NCBI GenBank assembly: GCA_002733705.1
Contig: NVWP01000002.1
Coordinates: 18,341-82,340, forward strand
Direction of reading: 5' to 3'
DNA from: Henriciella sp.
GTDB lineage: Bacteria; Pseudomonadota; Alphaproteobacteria; Caulobacterales; Hyphomonadaceae
DNA: 64,000 bases
Every line of letters begins with the position of its first letter. Within the stretch, counting starts at the first letter, position 1. Positions 17,656 to 27,958 of the stretch are shown piece by piece. The notes under the pieces were generated by a model, which worked only from the letters and a program-made list of their open reading frames with translations, was not told the origin of the DNA and made no database searches. Position numbers and translations under genes: made by a program.

Positions 17656-19941
17656 TCAGATGTGGTGTTCGGCGAGGCTGATTGTCCGGGCGCGGCTTTC
17701 GGCGCTGGCGTGCAGCTCGGCCAGGTTGCACGGACGGCCAAGCAGATAGCCCTGGACCTTTGAGAAACCGGCCAGCCTGACAAGACGCAACTGGTCTTCG
17801 GTCTCTATGCCCTCTGCGACGATATCGACTTCCATGATGCTGCCGATGCCCGACATGAGGGCGAGCAGTTGCTGGGTCCGCCGGTTTTCACCGGCCTGGG
17901 CGAAGAAGGACCTGTCGACCTTGATCCGGTCCACGGGCAGGCTTTCGAGCCGGCTCAATGAGGAATAGCCCGTGCCGAAATCGTCCAGCGCCACGGTCAC
18001 GCCGCTTTCGCGTATGGTCTTGAGACGGGCGCGCGAGACGTCGAGATCCTCGAGGATGCCTCTTTCGGTAATTTCGAGCTCGAGCAGATTTGCCGGAAAA
18101 CCCGTCTCGTCCAGAATGGACAGGAGCGAATCGATAAAATCCTCGCCCATGATTTCCATCGGCGACACATTCACATTCAGCCGTAGCGTCTCGTTGCGTG
18201 CCGTCATCCAATCCAGCGCCTCGGTGCAGGCAAGGCGGAGTGTGTGCTGGCCGAGCGCGACAATCGCCCGGCTGCTTTCGGCAATAGTGATGAACTCATC
18301 GGGAGAGATCGGGCCATATTCGGGATGGGTCCAGCGGGCGAGGGCTTCGACGCCGCTGAGCTCGCCAGTGCGCACCTCAAAGATCGGCTGGTAGACCATC
18401 TCGATTGCGCCGGATTGGATGGCCGCGGAGAGGTCGCGCCGGATGGCAAGGCGCCGGTCCAGACGCTGCTGGATGTCTTCCTCACAGACAATCGACTGCC
18501 CGCCCCCAAGGGACTTGGCCTCATAGACGGCGGCGTCCGCGCGCTCCAGAGCTGCCGAAAGCGTCGTGGAGGCCTTGGTGGAGGCCGCGCCGATGGAGGC
18601 GGCCATGTCGATCAGCCGGTCATGGATTTTGATCGGACGGGAGATGGCCGTGGCAAACTGGTCGGCCAGCCATCCCAGACGGATCGGGTCGCGGCCGATT
18701 TTCAGAAGGGCGCAGAACTCATCGCCGCCAAGCCGGAAAACCTCAAGGCCGGGAATGGCGTCCTCGAACGCCCGGAAACGCGCGCCGAGCTCTTTCAGGG
18801 CGGTATCGCCCGCCTCATGGCCCTGACGGTCATTGAGATGTTTGAAATTATCAAGATCGATGCAGATGACCAGCGTTTCAGCGCATTCCGCGTGAGTGTT
18901 GCCGGCCTCCAGGGAGGCGGTGAAAGCATGGCGGTTCTTCAGGCCTGTCAGCCGGTCGCTCATGGCGAGGACTTTGAGCTTTTCCTCGGCTTCGGCCTTC
19001 TCGGTAATGTCATGGGCGATGACGCGGTAGCCGGCGAAGCTGCCATCGGCATCGACAATCGGCTGGCCGGTACATTCGACGCGCCGCGTCACATCTCCGA
19101 TCCGCAGATTGGCGTTGATCGCGTCGAAGGTGGATCGGGTTTTGACGGCTGCGCGGAACGTATCGGCCTGGTTTTCCCAGTCGAAGAGGAGTGACTTCCA
19201 GTGCTGGCCGACCGCATCACCCGTGCCGAAGAAATCGGTCACGATGCCATTCGTATCAATCTCGAAGTGCCAGTCCGAAGACATGGTCGCATAGTGGGCG
19301 AAGCGCTCTTTCAGTATGCTTTCCTTGTGCGCAACCCGGTTCATGGATTTGTAGGCCGCCCCCGTGACCTTTTTCGGCAGGATAGCGGCGAGGGCGCTCC
19401 CCAGCACGATGACGCTGAGGGCGATAGAGGTGAGGAATGTCTCGTCGCGACCCGCAAAGAGGACGGTCACGTCAGGCGTCTCCAGCAGGTAGACATTGGT
19501 GAAAACGACCAGTCCGAGGGTGTAGATAACCGACAGCCAGATCGGGGCGAAAAGACCGAACATGAACGGGCTGAGACCCAAGAGAAGCAATCCGATCCAT
19601 GCGCCCGCCCCATGCATTACGATCTCTGTGACGAGATTGGCCGGGATGCTCAGGCAGACGAGAAGGACCTGCAGCTTTGGGGCCTGTTTCCTGAAGGCAA
19701 GAAAAATGGCGAGGCCAAGGCCGGTAAACGTCACCGCATCGACAATCGCGAGAACCCCGAAGGGATAGATGCCAGCGGCAATCATGGAGATGACGATAAA
19801 GCTGGTGGTGACAAGAATGGCCGTGGCGCTGAAGATGACCAGAAGCTGCTGGACACGTGCCTGATCCAGTGCGCTGAAAGACCAGGGGGCGTCGGCGCCC
19901 AACGGTTTGTCTGAGCTTGTTTTACTCGTCAAATCGTTCAT
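17656..19941 (-). CDS. Membrane GGDEF-EAL (PAS-containing) cyclic-di-GMP protein
   Basis: A 761-residue signalling protein. Five to six membrane helices lie in residues 32-190, followed by a PAS-like domain (about 205-315, ending AHDITEKAEAEE), a GGDEF domain with intact GGDEF at 405-409, and an EAL domain with intact EAL at 532-534 and DDFGTGYS at 653-660. Both diguanylate cyclase and phosphodiesterase residues look functional, and no RxxD inhibitory site is seen just before GGDEF. GGAGG precedes the ATG. It lies downstream of the receiver-like gene at 20095-20532. Confidence 0.95.
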   Translation of the reverse strand: MNDLTSKTSSDKPLGADAPWSFSALDQARVQQLLVIFSATAILVTTSFIVISMIAAGIYPFGVLAIVDAVTFTGLGLAIFLAFRKQAPKLQVLLVCLSIPANLVTEIVMHGAGAWIGLLLLGLSPFMFGLFAPIWLSVIYTLGLVVFTNVYLLETPDVTVLFAGRDETFLTSIALSVIVLGSALAAILPKKVTGAAYKSMNRVAHKESILKERFAHYATMSSDWHFEIDTNGIVTDFFGTGDAVGQHWKSLLFDWENQADTFRAAVKTRSTFDAINANLRIGDVTRRVECTGQPIVDADGSFAGYRVIAHDITEKAEAEEKLKVLAMSDRLTGLKNRHAFTASLEAGNTHAECAETLVICIDLDNFKHLNDRQGHEAGDTALKELGARFRAFEDAIPGLEVFRLGGDEFCALLKIGRDPIRLGWLADQFATAISRPIKIHDRLIDMAASIGAASTKASTTLSAALERADAAVYEAKSLGGGQSIVCEEDIQQRLDRRLAIRRDLSAAIQSGAIEMVYQPIFEVRTGELSGVEALARWTHPEYGPISPDEFITIAESSRAIVALGQHTLRLACTEALDWMTARNETLRLNVNVSPMEIMGEDFIDSLLSILDETGFPANLLELEITERGILEDLDVSRARLKTIRESGVTVALDDFGTGYSSLSRLESLPVDRIKVDRSFFAQAGENRRTQQLLALMSGIGSIMEVDIVAEGIETEDQLRLVRLAGFSKVQGYLLGRPCNLAELHASAESRARTISLAEHHI

Positions 19942-20094
19942 CGAACCTCCACCCTCAGGGTCCGCTCATAGACGTAAATACTTTGGGGCAAGCCAATGGT
20001 CGACGGGAATCCGCAAGGGTTGCGGTAATATCCTGTTAAGACAGAGGGCAAGACCGGGCGCGCGCTTCTGGATATCCGAAAGCAGGCCGCTTTA

Positions 20095-20532
20095 TCAGGC
20101 AGCGAATGTGCGCCCGCCGGACGTGGCTTGCGGCATCTGCTCAAAGAAGAAATCCAGCATCGCTTCGGGGCGCTGGATGAAGCGGTTATAGGGCAGGCTT
20201 GCCTTGAAGACAGGGTCGGCGGCGATGTTGCAGCCGCATTTGAGCGCCGTGGCCACAATCGCGTCGCGATCGGGATTGGCGCTGGCGACGGCAATCCGGT
20301 GCGGGCCCATATTGGCCAGGCGGGCGATTGTCATGTCGCCATCATAACTGTCGGGCAGCGTCAGTTCGGTAATAACGAGGTCGAAACGCTCAAGGCGCAG
20401 GCGGCGCTCGGCTTCCATGAGTGTGTGGGCCAGAACAAGATCGATCTGGACACGGGCACGGGCTGCCTTGTCAGCGGCCACTGCCAGCATGTCCCGCACC
20501 GGCTCATGATCCTCGATCCACAATACCTTCAT
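20095..20532 (-). CDS. Receiver-domain protein with Glu at the phosphoacceptor site
   Basis: A 145-residue single-domain protein with a CheY-like fold. The acidic pocket is present (IEDHEP, Glu7-Asp8), beta-3 reads DLVITELTLPD, Ser84 sits at the Thr/Ser switch position and Lys110 at the conserved Lys position. The expected phospho-Asp is Glu56, so it probably cannot be phosphorylated and may mimic the active state. No output domain is present. It is upstream of the GGDEF-EAL gene on the same strand, about 150 bases away. Assignment of the fold is good; role is inferred. Confidence 0.72.
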   Translation of the reverse strand: MKVLWIEDHEPVRDMLAVAADKAARARVQIDLVLAHTLMEAERRLRLERFDLVITELTLPDSYDGDMTIARLANMGPHRIAVASANPDRDAIVATALKCGCNIAADPVFKASLPYNRFIQRPEAMLDFFFEQMPQATSGGRTFAA

Positions 20533-20763
20533 AAAGCTCTACCCTGTGTACCGAACGCGTGGAGTGCAAAACGCAGCGTTCTCCCTCAATGGCGGCACTG
20601 TGACACCCATGCCTTTCAGCTTGGTAAAGCGAAACTTGCCGAAGTGTTTACAGACCCTCCAATCTGGTTACCGCATCACAGCATCGCATACGGACAAGTT
20701 TGTATGGTAGGTTCAACAGCGACCGCCGATATGGAATGATCATGCGCGTCCACGGGAGTTGAA

Positions 20764-21657
20764 ATGCCGGATGTCACTGTAAACGAAGCAGAAAACACAT
20801 CAGCTTTTCTGCGTGATATCGAAGAGAGCGATCAGCATATCGTGGATACGCTGATCGCCGAGCGCTGCCCGAGTTTTGTCGAACACTGGTCATGGCCGGT
20901 GACGCGCCGGGTGCTTTACAGGCTGCTTGGCTATCCGCGCGCGCGCCAGATGGCTGACAAGTTAATGACTTTGAACGGGCGCGACTCGTTCAATTATCTT
21001 GCCCGGGAGCTCGATGTGCGGCTCTCGATCCGCCATATCGACCGGCTGCCGGAAAAGGGGCGCTGCGTTGTGGCGGCTAACCATCCGACGGGTCTTGCCG
21101 ACGGCGTGGCGGTCTGGGACGCGCTGATACAACGGCGCAAGGATGTGGTCTTTTTCGCCAATGCGGATGCGATCCGGGTCAATCCGCAATTCCAGGACGT
21201 GATCATCCCTATCGAATGGGTCGCGACCAAGCGCAGCCCGGCCAAGACGCGCGAAACCCTTAAGCGGGCTGCCGAAGCCTTCGAGGCGGAAAAATGCGTC
21301 GTGATCTTTCCCTCTGGCAAGCTCGCGAAGAAAATAGATGGTGTCCTGACAGAGCAGGACTGGTTCTCCACCGTGGTGAGCCTTGCGCGTAAACAGGGTG
21401 CCCCCATCGTGCCGCTGCATGTGGAAGCGGAAAACTCGAAACTCTTCTATCGCCTCAGCCGCATCAATGGCGAGCTGCGCGATATCACCCTCTTCCATGA
21501 GCTGCTGAACAAGCGCGGCGCCGCATTTGCCCTGACCTTCGGCCAGCCGATCCCGACTTATTCGCTGATGGGCGATGCAGCCGAGGTGACCGACGCGCTG
21601 AAGCGCCATGTGGCCTACACGCTGGGCGAGGACCCCGACGCCGAGTTTGGAAGATGA
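20764..21657 (+). CDS. Lysophospholipid acyltransferase (PlsC-like) family protein
   Basis: A 297-residue acyltransferase. The active-site motif is VVAANHPTGLADG, the NHPxGxxDG variant seen in hemolysin-associated and ornithine-lipid type acyltransferases rather than the plain NHX4D of PlsC. The second block is VVIFPSGKLAKK (glycerophosphate-binding FPSG). No strong membrane anchor is seen, so it is probably peripheral. The acceptor could be lysophosphatidate, an ornithine-lipid precursor or another lysolipid. The upstream gap of 231 bases holds no gene. Confidence 0.8.
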   Translation: MPDVTVNEAENTSAFLRDIEESDQHIVDTLIAERCPSFVEHWSWPVTRRVLYRLLGYPRARQMADKLMTLNGRDSFNYLARELDVRLSIRHIDRLPEKGRCVVAANHPTGLADGVAVWDALIQRRKDVVFFANADAIRVNPQFQDVIIPIEWVATKRSPAKTRETLKRAAEAFEAEKCVVIFPSGKLAKKIDGVLTEQDWFSTVVSLARKQGAPIVPLHVEAENSKLFYRLSRINGELRDITLFHELLNKRGAAFALTFGQPIPTYSLMGDAAEVTDALKRHVAYTLGEDPDAEFGR

Positions 21658-21729
21658 GCCAGCGGCCTTAGTTCAGGTGTAAGTGCGCAACTTATGGGTT
21701 GGCATTCGTTTGAAACGAAAGGGCTGAAC

Positions 21730-22938
21730 ATGGAAGAATTCTGGAACAACACGGTCACGCAGGTACAGGACTATGGGCCAAAAGTACTCTTTGCCCTGCT
21801 TATCCTCATCGGGGCCTATATCATCGGCCTCCTGCTCAAATGGGCAATCTCCACGGCAGTGAACAAGACCGGCTTCGGCAAGGCCGGGGTCGATCCCGAC
21901 GGCAAGGCGACCAAGTCGCTCGGCGATAGTCTGGGCATTGCCGCCTTCTGGATCGTGATGCTGATCGGTGTCATCCAGGCGCTGACACGGCTTGAGCTGA
22001 CGCAGATCGTCCAGCCTCTGAACGGCATGCTGAGCGACGTGCTCAACTATCTGCCCAATATTTTCGGGGCGATCCTGATCTTCATCGTCTTCATGATCGT
22101 CGCCAATGTCGTGCAGAAGACGGCCAAGGCAGTGTTCGTCTTTGCCGACCCGGTGCCACAGCGTCTTGGACTGACCAATGGGCCTGTGAACATCTCCGGC
22201 GTCACTGCGACGGTGCTGGCCGCAATTGTTGGCATTCTTGGCGCCATCGCTGCATTTGATGTCCTCGCCATTGAGGCGATTTCCCAGCCGGCGACGGAAA
22301 TGCTGAACGAGATTATCGGGGCCATCCCGAACATCCTCATCGCGGCAATCCTGCTGACGGTCTTCGTCGTGATCGGCCGCTTTGTGCACAATCTCATCCT
22401 GCGCACGCTGCCCAATTTCGGCGTCGATAGCGCTGTGGCCGAGCTTGGTATCCTGAAGGGTGCCGACAAAGGGCTGACGGCGTCCAATGTCATCGCGAAG
22501 GGCGCGTTGTTCTTTATCGTGCTGCTGGGCCTGGTTCAGGCGATGCGCGCGCTGGAATTCGATGTCCTGACCGAGGCGACCTATACGGTGCTTGATCTGG
22601 CCGCCTCAATCGTCTTTGGCGCAATCATCATCTTTGCCGGTGTGGTCATCGCCCGCGTTGTCAGTGGGGCCATGGCTGCCTCTGGCGATGGGGTCAGCGA
22701 CACAGTGGCCAAGGTCACCAAGTGGGCCATCATCGTGCTGGCGACCATTCTGGGCATCTCCCGTATGGAGCTTGATCCGACCGGGGGAGAGTTCGTGCTG
22801 AATGTCGCTGAAATGCTGGTGATGGGCGCCGCAGCCGGTCTCGCGATTGCGGTCGGCATCGGCTTTGGCTGGGGCGGCCGTGACTGGTTCGCCAAACAGC
22901 TTGAAAAGTGGAGCCGCAAGAGCGACGGCACGCCGTAA
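21730..22938 (+). CDS. Mechanosensitive-channel family membrane protein with repeated TM helices
   Basis: A 402-residue integral membrane protein with about nine to ten helices, built from repeats of a conserved TM-helix unit (for example LLKWAISTAVNKTGFG, LIVANVV and FVHNLILRTLPNFGVD). This matches the conserved TM helix family related to small-conductance mechanosensitive channels, though the cytosolic vestibule domain of MscS is short or absent. ATG 21730 follows AAAGGG by 7 bases and begins MEEFWNNTV; an ATG at 21694 lacks such a site. A strong terminator follows. Confidence 0.8.
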   Translation: MEEFWNNTVTQVQDYGPKVLFALLILIGAYIIGLLLKWAISTAVNKTGFGKAGVDPDGKATKSLGDSLGIAAFWIVMLIGVIQALTRLELTQIVQPLNGMLSDVLNYLPNIFGAILIFIVFMIVANVVQKTAKAVFVFADPVPQRLGLTNGPVNISGVTATVLAAIVGILGAIAAFDVLAIEAISQPATEMLNEIIGAIPNILIAAILLTVFVVIGRFVHNLILRTLPNFGVDSAVAELGILKGADKGLTASNVIAKGALFFIVLLGLVQAMRALEFDVLTEATYTVLDLAASIVFGAIIIFAGVVIARVVSGAMAASGDGVSDTVAKVTKWAIIVLATILGISRMELDPTGGEFVLNVAEMLVMGAAAGLAIAVGIGFGWGGRDWFAKQLEKWSRKSDGTP

Positions 22939-22963
22939 AGCCAGGCTTCAGATCAGATAGAAG

Positions 22964-22992
22964 AGGCCGCTCCATCCGGGGCGGCCTTTTTT
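22964..22992 (+). terminator. Terminator of the TM-helix channel gene
   Basis: A 10-bp stem (22964-22973 with 22978-22987, one G-T pair), tetraloop ATCC, U6. It sits between convergent stops. Confidence 0.87.
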
Positions 22993-22993
22993 G

Positions 22994-23863
22994 CTAAAGA
23001 CGTGCGCTGACAAGTCCGGCGATTTTGGCGTGAAGCGCATTTGCCTCTGGCGAGACCGGGTCTGGCAGGTTGAGATAGCTCGCAATGATCAGCGGTTTGG
23101 CGTCGCTGGCGTGCGGGGGAATGGAAAAGGCGACGTCATTATTGGCGCCGTTACTGCTCGTTCCGGTCTTGTCGCCGCTGGTCCATCCGGCGGGCAGACC
23201 TGCGCGAAGCCGGTCGAGCCCTGTATCGGCCGCGATCATCCAGGTGCGGAGCATGTCGCGTGAAGGGGCCGAGAGCTGCGAGCCAAACAGGAAGCGGTCC
23301 AGATTGCGGGCCATGGCGCGCGGTGTTGTCGTGTCGCGCGGATCGCCGGGTTCATTCTCATTCAGGGCAGGCTCCATCCGGTCGAGCCGCGTGACCATGT
23401 CACCGCTGGCGCGCAGGCGCTGCGTAAATCCGTCCGGGCCGCCCAGTCCGGCAAGCAGCAGATTGGCGGCCGTATTGTCGCTGGTGCCAATCGTGGCCGC
23501 GCAGAGCTGTGACACCGGCAGACCCTGAGCGCCGACATGCTGGCTCGTCACGGGCGAATGGAAGACGAGGTCCTCGCCGGCGATCGGCACGCGCCGCTCA
23601 AGCGTCTCCCGTCCCGAATCGACTTCCTGAAGCACAAGACCGGCCATAAGCCATTTGAAGGTCGAGCACATGGCGAACCGCTCATCGGCGCGGTGCGAGA
23701 CAAGGTCTTCGCCACCGGACGTTACGGCCGCGACCCCGAACCGCCCCTCATGGCCGAGTTCGAGGGCTTCAATCGGGCCGGGCGCGGGCTTCGCGGACGC
23801 ACAGCCCCCAAACAGAGCGGTTGTGGCCCCAAGGCCGATCAGGACGGATCTTCGTGAAAACAT
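22994..23863 (-). CDS. Class A beta-lactamase, predicted Tat-type lipoprotein
   Basis: A 289-residue serine beta-lactamase. All class A elements are present: STFK (Ser67-Lys70), SDN (128-130), ExxLN as EPALN (Glu164-Asn168) and KTG (232-234). The N-terminus has a twin-arginine SRRSVLIG followed by a lipobox LFGGC (Cys21), so export through Tat and lipid anchoring are likely. Its variant is not one I recognise by name. It sits alone between secA and the channel gene, with no regulator of the AmpR type nearby. Spectrum cannot be inferred. Confidence 0.92.
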   Translation of the reverse strand: MFSRRSVLIGLGATTALFGGCASAKPAPGPIEALELGHEGRFGVAAVTSGGEDLVSHRADERFAMCSTFKWLMAGLVLQEVDSGRETLERRVPIAGEDLVFHSPVTSQHVGAQGLPVSQLCAATIGTSDNTAANLLLAGLGGPDGFTQRLRASGDMVTRLDRMEPALNENEPGDPRDTTTPRAMARNLDRFLFGSQLSAPSRDMLRTWMIAADTGLDRLRAGLPAGWTSGDKTGTSSNGANNDVAFSIPPHASDAKPLIIASYLNLPDPVSPEANALHAKIAGLVSARL

Positions 23864-23923
23864 GTGGCCGCTTATCGTGAGCTTTGCCCGGAGGTCTTCT
23901 GCCCGATTGGTGAAGACAAAATG

Positions 23924-23949
23924 AAAAACCGGCCGCAGCGGGCCGGTTT
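23924..23949 (-). terminator. secA terminator
   Basis: A perfect 9-bp stem (23926-23934 with 23941-23949), 6-base loop, followed on the minus strand by a U-rich tail. It separates secA from the beta-lactamase gene. Confidence 0.8.
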
Positions 23950-23974
23950 CTTCAAGTGTAGATGTCCCGCGAAG

Positions 23975-26773
23975 CTAGACGCGCTGCTGGCCTGCCGGGG
24001 TCAGCGAGCCGTGGCAATGCTTGTACTTCTTGCCGGAGCCACAGGGGCAGGGCGCGTTGCGCGGCGTCTGTGACCAGTCATCCTCTGCCTGGTGCAGCGG
24101 CGGGCCATCATGCGGATCATTCGGCCCCTCGACCACGTCAGGCGTCATTTCATTGTCGCCCGTGTCGGGGTTGAGGTGTGTTTCGCGCAGACTTTCGCTG
24201 GCCAGAATTGACTCGCGGGCCCTCACCAGAGCTTCTTCGTCACGTGCACGTTCCGCGGCGCGCTGTTGTTCGCTGGACGGCGGCGCGATGCGGATATTCA
24301 TCAGGATGCGGGTCACTTCGTGGCGCAGCGTCGAGAGGAGTTCATTGAAGAGCTTGAACGCCTCTTCCTTGAACTCGTTCAGCGGGTCGCGCTGGCCATA
24401 GGAGCGAAGGTGGATGACCGAGCGAAGCTGGTCGATCTGCTGGAGGTGGTTGCGCCACTTGCTGTCGAGAACCTGAAGCAGGACCTGTTTCTCGACCGAG
24501 CGGATCTGTTCGGCGCCGGCGAGTTTCACCTTCTCCTCAAAGGCGTCGTCAGATGCCTTGCGGATACGTTCTGCGATCTCGTCATTGGCAACGCCTTCCT
24601 CGGCGGCCCAGTCAGCAAGCGGCAGGTCCAGGCCAAGCTCGGTCTTCAGTGTCTCGCTGAGGCCGGCCACGTCCCATTGCTCGGCGAAGGCCTTTTCCGG
24701 CATCGCTTCGCCGACCCATTCATCGATCATGTCATGGCGCATATCGGTGACTTCCTCGGTCACCTGTTCGGCATGCATGAATTCGCGGCGCTGTTCGAAG
24801 ATCGCCTTGCGCTGGTCATTGATGACGTCGTCATATTTGAGGACGTTCTTGCGGATCTCGAAGTTGCGTTCCTCGATCTTCTTCTGCGAGGTCTCGATGG
24901 CCTTGTTCATCCAGGGATGGGTGATCCCCTCATCTTCCTTGATGCCGAGGCTCTTCATGATCGAGTTGAGACGGTCAGCCGCGAAGACGCGCATCAGATC
25001 GTCCTCAACGGAGATGAAGAATTTCGATTTGCCCGGGTCGCCCTGACGGCCGGTCCGCCCGCGAAGCTGGTTGTCGATGCGGCGGCTTTCATGGCGCTCC
25101 GTGCCCAGAACGAAGAGCCCGCCCGCAGCCAGCGCTTCCTTCTTGCCGGCCTCGATCTCGGCCTTGATTTCGGCCTCCATCTTCTCTTCTTCCTCGCGCG
25201 TCGGCTCGCGACCGTTCTTTTCCTTGAAGGCGTCGACAGCCTTCCAGAGCCGCATCTCAAGATTGCCGCCCAGCTGGATGTCGGTGCCCCGGCCAGCCAT
25301 ATTGGTCGCCACCGTCACCGCGCCTGGCAGACCGGCATCGGCGATGATTTCGGCTTCCTTCTCGTGGTGGCGCGCATTGAGGACGTTGTGCGGCACCTTG
25401 GCCTGCGTCAGCAGGGTGGAAATGATCTCGGATTTCTCAATCGAGGCGGTGCCCAGGAGGACCGGCTGGCCCTTGGCGCGCGCATCCTTCACCTCATTGA
25501 TGATTTCCTGATATTTGGCCGACGCGACCCGGTAGACGACATCGTCGTCATCGACGCGCTGGATCGGCTTGTTGGTCGGCAGCTGGTAGACGTCCAGCTT
25601 ATAGATATCGGCAAATTCGGCCGCTTCGGTGATCGCCGTACCGGTCATGCCGGCCAGCTTGTCATAGAGGCGGAAATAGTTCTGGAAGGTGATCGAGGCG
25701 AGCGTCTGGTTCTCGGGCTTGATGTCGACGCCTTCCTTGGCCTCGATGGCCTGGTGCAGGCCTTCCGACAGGCGGCGGCCTTCCATCATGCGGCCGGTGA
25801 ACTCGTCGACCAGCATCACCTGGCCGTCCTTCATCAGATACTGCTTGTCGCGATGGAACAGCTTGTGGGCACGCAGCGCCTGGTTCGAGTGGTGCACGAT
25901 GGAGACGTTCTGCGGGTCCCAGAGATTGCCCTCCAGCATGCCCGCTTCTTCGAGCATGCGTTCCATCTTCTCCATGCCCTCTTCGGTGAAGATGACAGAG
26001 CGCTGTTTCTCGTCGAGTTCGATATCGGTCTCGTCATCAAGCTGCGGGATGAGCTTGTCGATGGTGATGTAGAGCTCTGAACGGTCGTCCGTCGGGCCGG
26101 AAATGATCAGCGGCGTGCGCGCCTCGTCGATCAGGATGGAGTCGACCTCATCGACGATGGCGAAGGCGTGACCGCGCTGCGCCATCTGGTCGAGCGAGTA
26201 TTTCATATTGTCGCGCAGATAGTCGAAGCCGAACTCATTGTTCGTGCCGTAGGTAATGTCGCAGGCATAGGCGGCCTTGCGTTCCTGGTCATTGAGGCCG
26301 TGCACAATCGTGCCGGTCGTCATGCCGAGGAAGCCATAGAGCTTGCCCATCCATTCCGCGTCGCGGCTGGCGAGATAGTCGTTCACGGTGATGACGTGCA
26401 CGCCCTTGCCGGCCAGCGCGTTGAGATAGACCGCGAGCGTCGCGACCAGCGTCTTGCCCTCACCGGTGCGCATTTCGGCAATGGCGCCCTTGTGCAGGAC
26501 CATGCCGCCGATAAGCTGCACATCGAAGTGGCGCATGCCGAGCGCGCGGACAGAGGCCTCGCGGACGACGGCAAAGGCTTCTTCGAGAACATCGTCCAGT
26601 GTCGCGCCATCGTCGAGGCGGGCGCGGAACTCATTTGTCTTCTGCTGCAGCTGCTCGTCCGACAGGGCCTGCATGTCGGTTTCCATCGCATTGATCCGCT
26701 CGACGCGCTTTCGCATCGGCTTGATCCGTCTGTCATTGGAGGAACCGAACATTTTACGGGCTAGGGAAAGCAT
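23975..26773 (-). CDS. secA: Preprotein translocase ATPase SecA
   Basis: A 932-residue motor that drives unfolded preproteins through SecYEG. Walker A is in EMRTGEGKT, the DEAD-like Walker B is in [18 protein letters not shown], and the C-terminal zinc domain reads [18 protein letters not shown]. The ATG at 26773 gives [13 protein letters not shown]; an earlier TTG (26788) is unlikely. No clear Shine-Dalgarno lies before it. The divergent gap of 192 bases to the parvulin gene contains a minus-strand TATAAT-like box at about 26830. Confidence 0.97.
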   Translation of the reverse strand: MLSLARKMFGSSNDRRIKPMRKRVERINAMETDMQALSDEQLQQKTNEFRARLDDGATLDDVLEEAFAVVREASVRALGMRHFDVQLIGGMVLHKGAIAEMRTGEGKTLVATLAVYLNALAGKGVHVITVNDYLASRDAEWMGKLYGFLGMTTGTIVHGLNDQERKAAYACDITYGTNNEFGFDYLRDNMKYSLDQMAQRGHAFAIVDEVDSILIDEARTPLIISGPTDDRSELYITIDKLIPQLDDETDIELDEKQRSVIFTEEGMEKMERMLEEAGMLEGNLWDPQNVSIVHHSNQALRAHKLFHRDKQYLMKDGQVMLVDEFTGRMMEGRRLSEGLHQAIEAKEGVDIKPENQTLASITFQNYFRLYDKLAGMTGTAITEAAEFADIYKLDVYQLPTNKPIQRVDDDDVVYRVASAKYQEIINEVKDARAKGQPVLLGTASIEKSEIISTLLTQAKVPHNVLNARHHEKEAEIIADAGLPGAVTVATNMAGRGTDIQLGGNLEMRLWKAVDAFKEKNGREPTREEEEKMEAEIKAEIEAGKKEALAAGGLFVLGTERHESRRIDNQLRGRTGRQGDPGKSKFFISVEDDLMRVFAADRLNSIMKSLGIKEDEGITHPWMNKAIETSQKKIEERNFEIRKNVLKYDDVINDQRKAIFEQRREFMHAEQVTEEVTDMRHDMIDEWVGEAMPEKAFAEQWDVAGLSETLKTELGLDLPLADWAAEEGVANDEIAERIRKASDDAFEEKVKLAGAEQIRSVEKQVLLQVLDSKWRNHLQQIDQLRSVIHLRSYGQRDPLNEFKEEAFKLFNELLSTLRHEVTRILMNIRIAPPSSEQQRAAERARDEEALVRARESILASESLRETHLNPDTGDNEMTPDVVEGPNDPHDGPPLHQAEDDWSQTPRNAPCPCGSGKKYKHCHGSLTPAGQQRV

Positions 26774-26965
26774 GGAAACAAGCACCAATCTGCGCTGTTG
26801 ACTTGAAGGACGCCTCCTGCCCAGAAATCATTATACAGGAGGTGCACGCAAGGCATGCGTGCAACGGGTGACTAAACCTCTCGACCAGTCCCCGCGGGAG
26901 ACTTAAGAACGCCGCGAAATAGTGTCAATGCGGGCGGCTGTAGCGCGAACACAAGGACTTAACGC

Positions 26966-27958
26966 ATGCAACGGCACCGGTTCCCACGCCTTACACCCCT
27001 TCTCGTCGCCCTCGCTGTGCTGGCCGCCTGTGGCGGGCCTGACGATGAACAGGAGGTGCGCCGCCATGTCGGCTTTGACGCATCGGCAGCCGCGCTGGTG
27101 AATGGCGACCCGATCTACCTCTCCGATGTGGAGCTGGAAGCGGTGGCTCAGGGGCGGATTGAGCCCGGTGAGTCCTTTGGTCCCGAGCATACAGAATACC
27201 AGCTCGTCCTCGACCAGCTGATCGACCAGCGCCTGCTTGCGCAGGAAGCGGTGCGCCGGGGTCTCGACCGGACACCGGCCGCCCAGCGCCGGCTGGAAAC
27301 GGCGCGCGAACGTCTGCTCGGCAACTTCCTCATGGAGGATCTTGTCGCCACGCAGGTCAATGAGGCGGCAATTGACCGCATGTATGAAGAACAGGTCCGC
27401 CTGCAGCAGCTCGATGATGAGGTGCGCATCCGTCACATCCTGCTGGAAACGCAGGAAGAGGCGCGCGAGGTGCTTGAAAAGGCCCGCGCCGGTGAGGATT
27501 TCACCGCGCTCGCCTTCGAGTATAGTGAGGATACCCGCACACGGCTCGATGGGGGCTCGTTCGGCTGGGTGTCCCCCAATGAGATGATCGAGCCCTTCCC
27601 CGCAGTGATCGCGGACACGCCGGCCGGGGAGATTTCAGAACCCTTCCAGTCCGAACAGGGCTGGCACATCCTGAAAGTGGAGCAGCGCCGTACCCGCCCG
27701 CCAAAGACGCGCGAGGAGATGCGGCCCGAAATCGTCACCTATCTCACCTTCACGCAGATCAGCCAGATCCTGCAGGATCTGCGCGCCAGTGCGGACATCC
27801 AGCAGCGTGAAGGCGGCCTTGTGGCCCGCGGCCTGGCGGAAGAGGCCGGAGAAGCAGCGGCTGCTGAACGCCCGGACGACGCAGTAGAAGGCGATGGCGA
27901 AGGCGAAACGATGCCGCCCGAAGAAGAGATGGAAGACCAGATGGAGACCCCTGAGTGA
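26966..27958 (+). CDS. Parvulin-type peptidyl-prolyl isomerase lipoprotein
   Basis: A 330-residue periplasmic folding factor of the SurA/PrsA type. A lipoprotein signal ends LAAC (Cys22). A SurA-like N-terminal helical domain (about 40-150) is followed by one rotamase domain (EVRIRHILLET through EQGWHILKVEQ, about 155-255) with the GGSFGWVSPNEMIEPF active-site block. The C-terminus is a Glu-rich, low-complexity tail. The stop overlaps argJ by GTGA. Membrane anchoring separates it from soluble SurA. Confidence 0.9.
   Translation: MQRHRFPRLTPLLVALAVLAACGGPDDEQEVRRHVGFDASAAALVNGDPIYLSDVELEAVAQGRIEPGESFGPEHTEYQLVLDQLIDQRLLAQEAVRRGLDRTPAAQRRLETARERLLGNFLMEDLVATQVNEAAIDRMYEEQVRLQQLDDEVRIRHILLETQEEAREVLEKARAGEDFTALAFEYSEDTRTRLDGGSFGWVSPNEMIEPFPAVIADTPAGEISEPFQSEQGWHILKVEQRRTRPPKTREEMRPEIVTYLTFTQISQILQDLRASADIQQREGGLVARGLAEEAGEAAAAERPDDAVEGDGEGETMPPEEEMEDQMETPE

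Noticed and set aside
24266-26080. A 604-codon plus-strand frame opposite secA
   Set aside because: Antisense shadow of secA.
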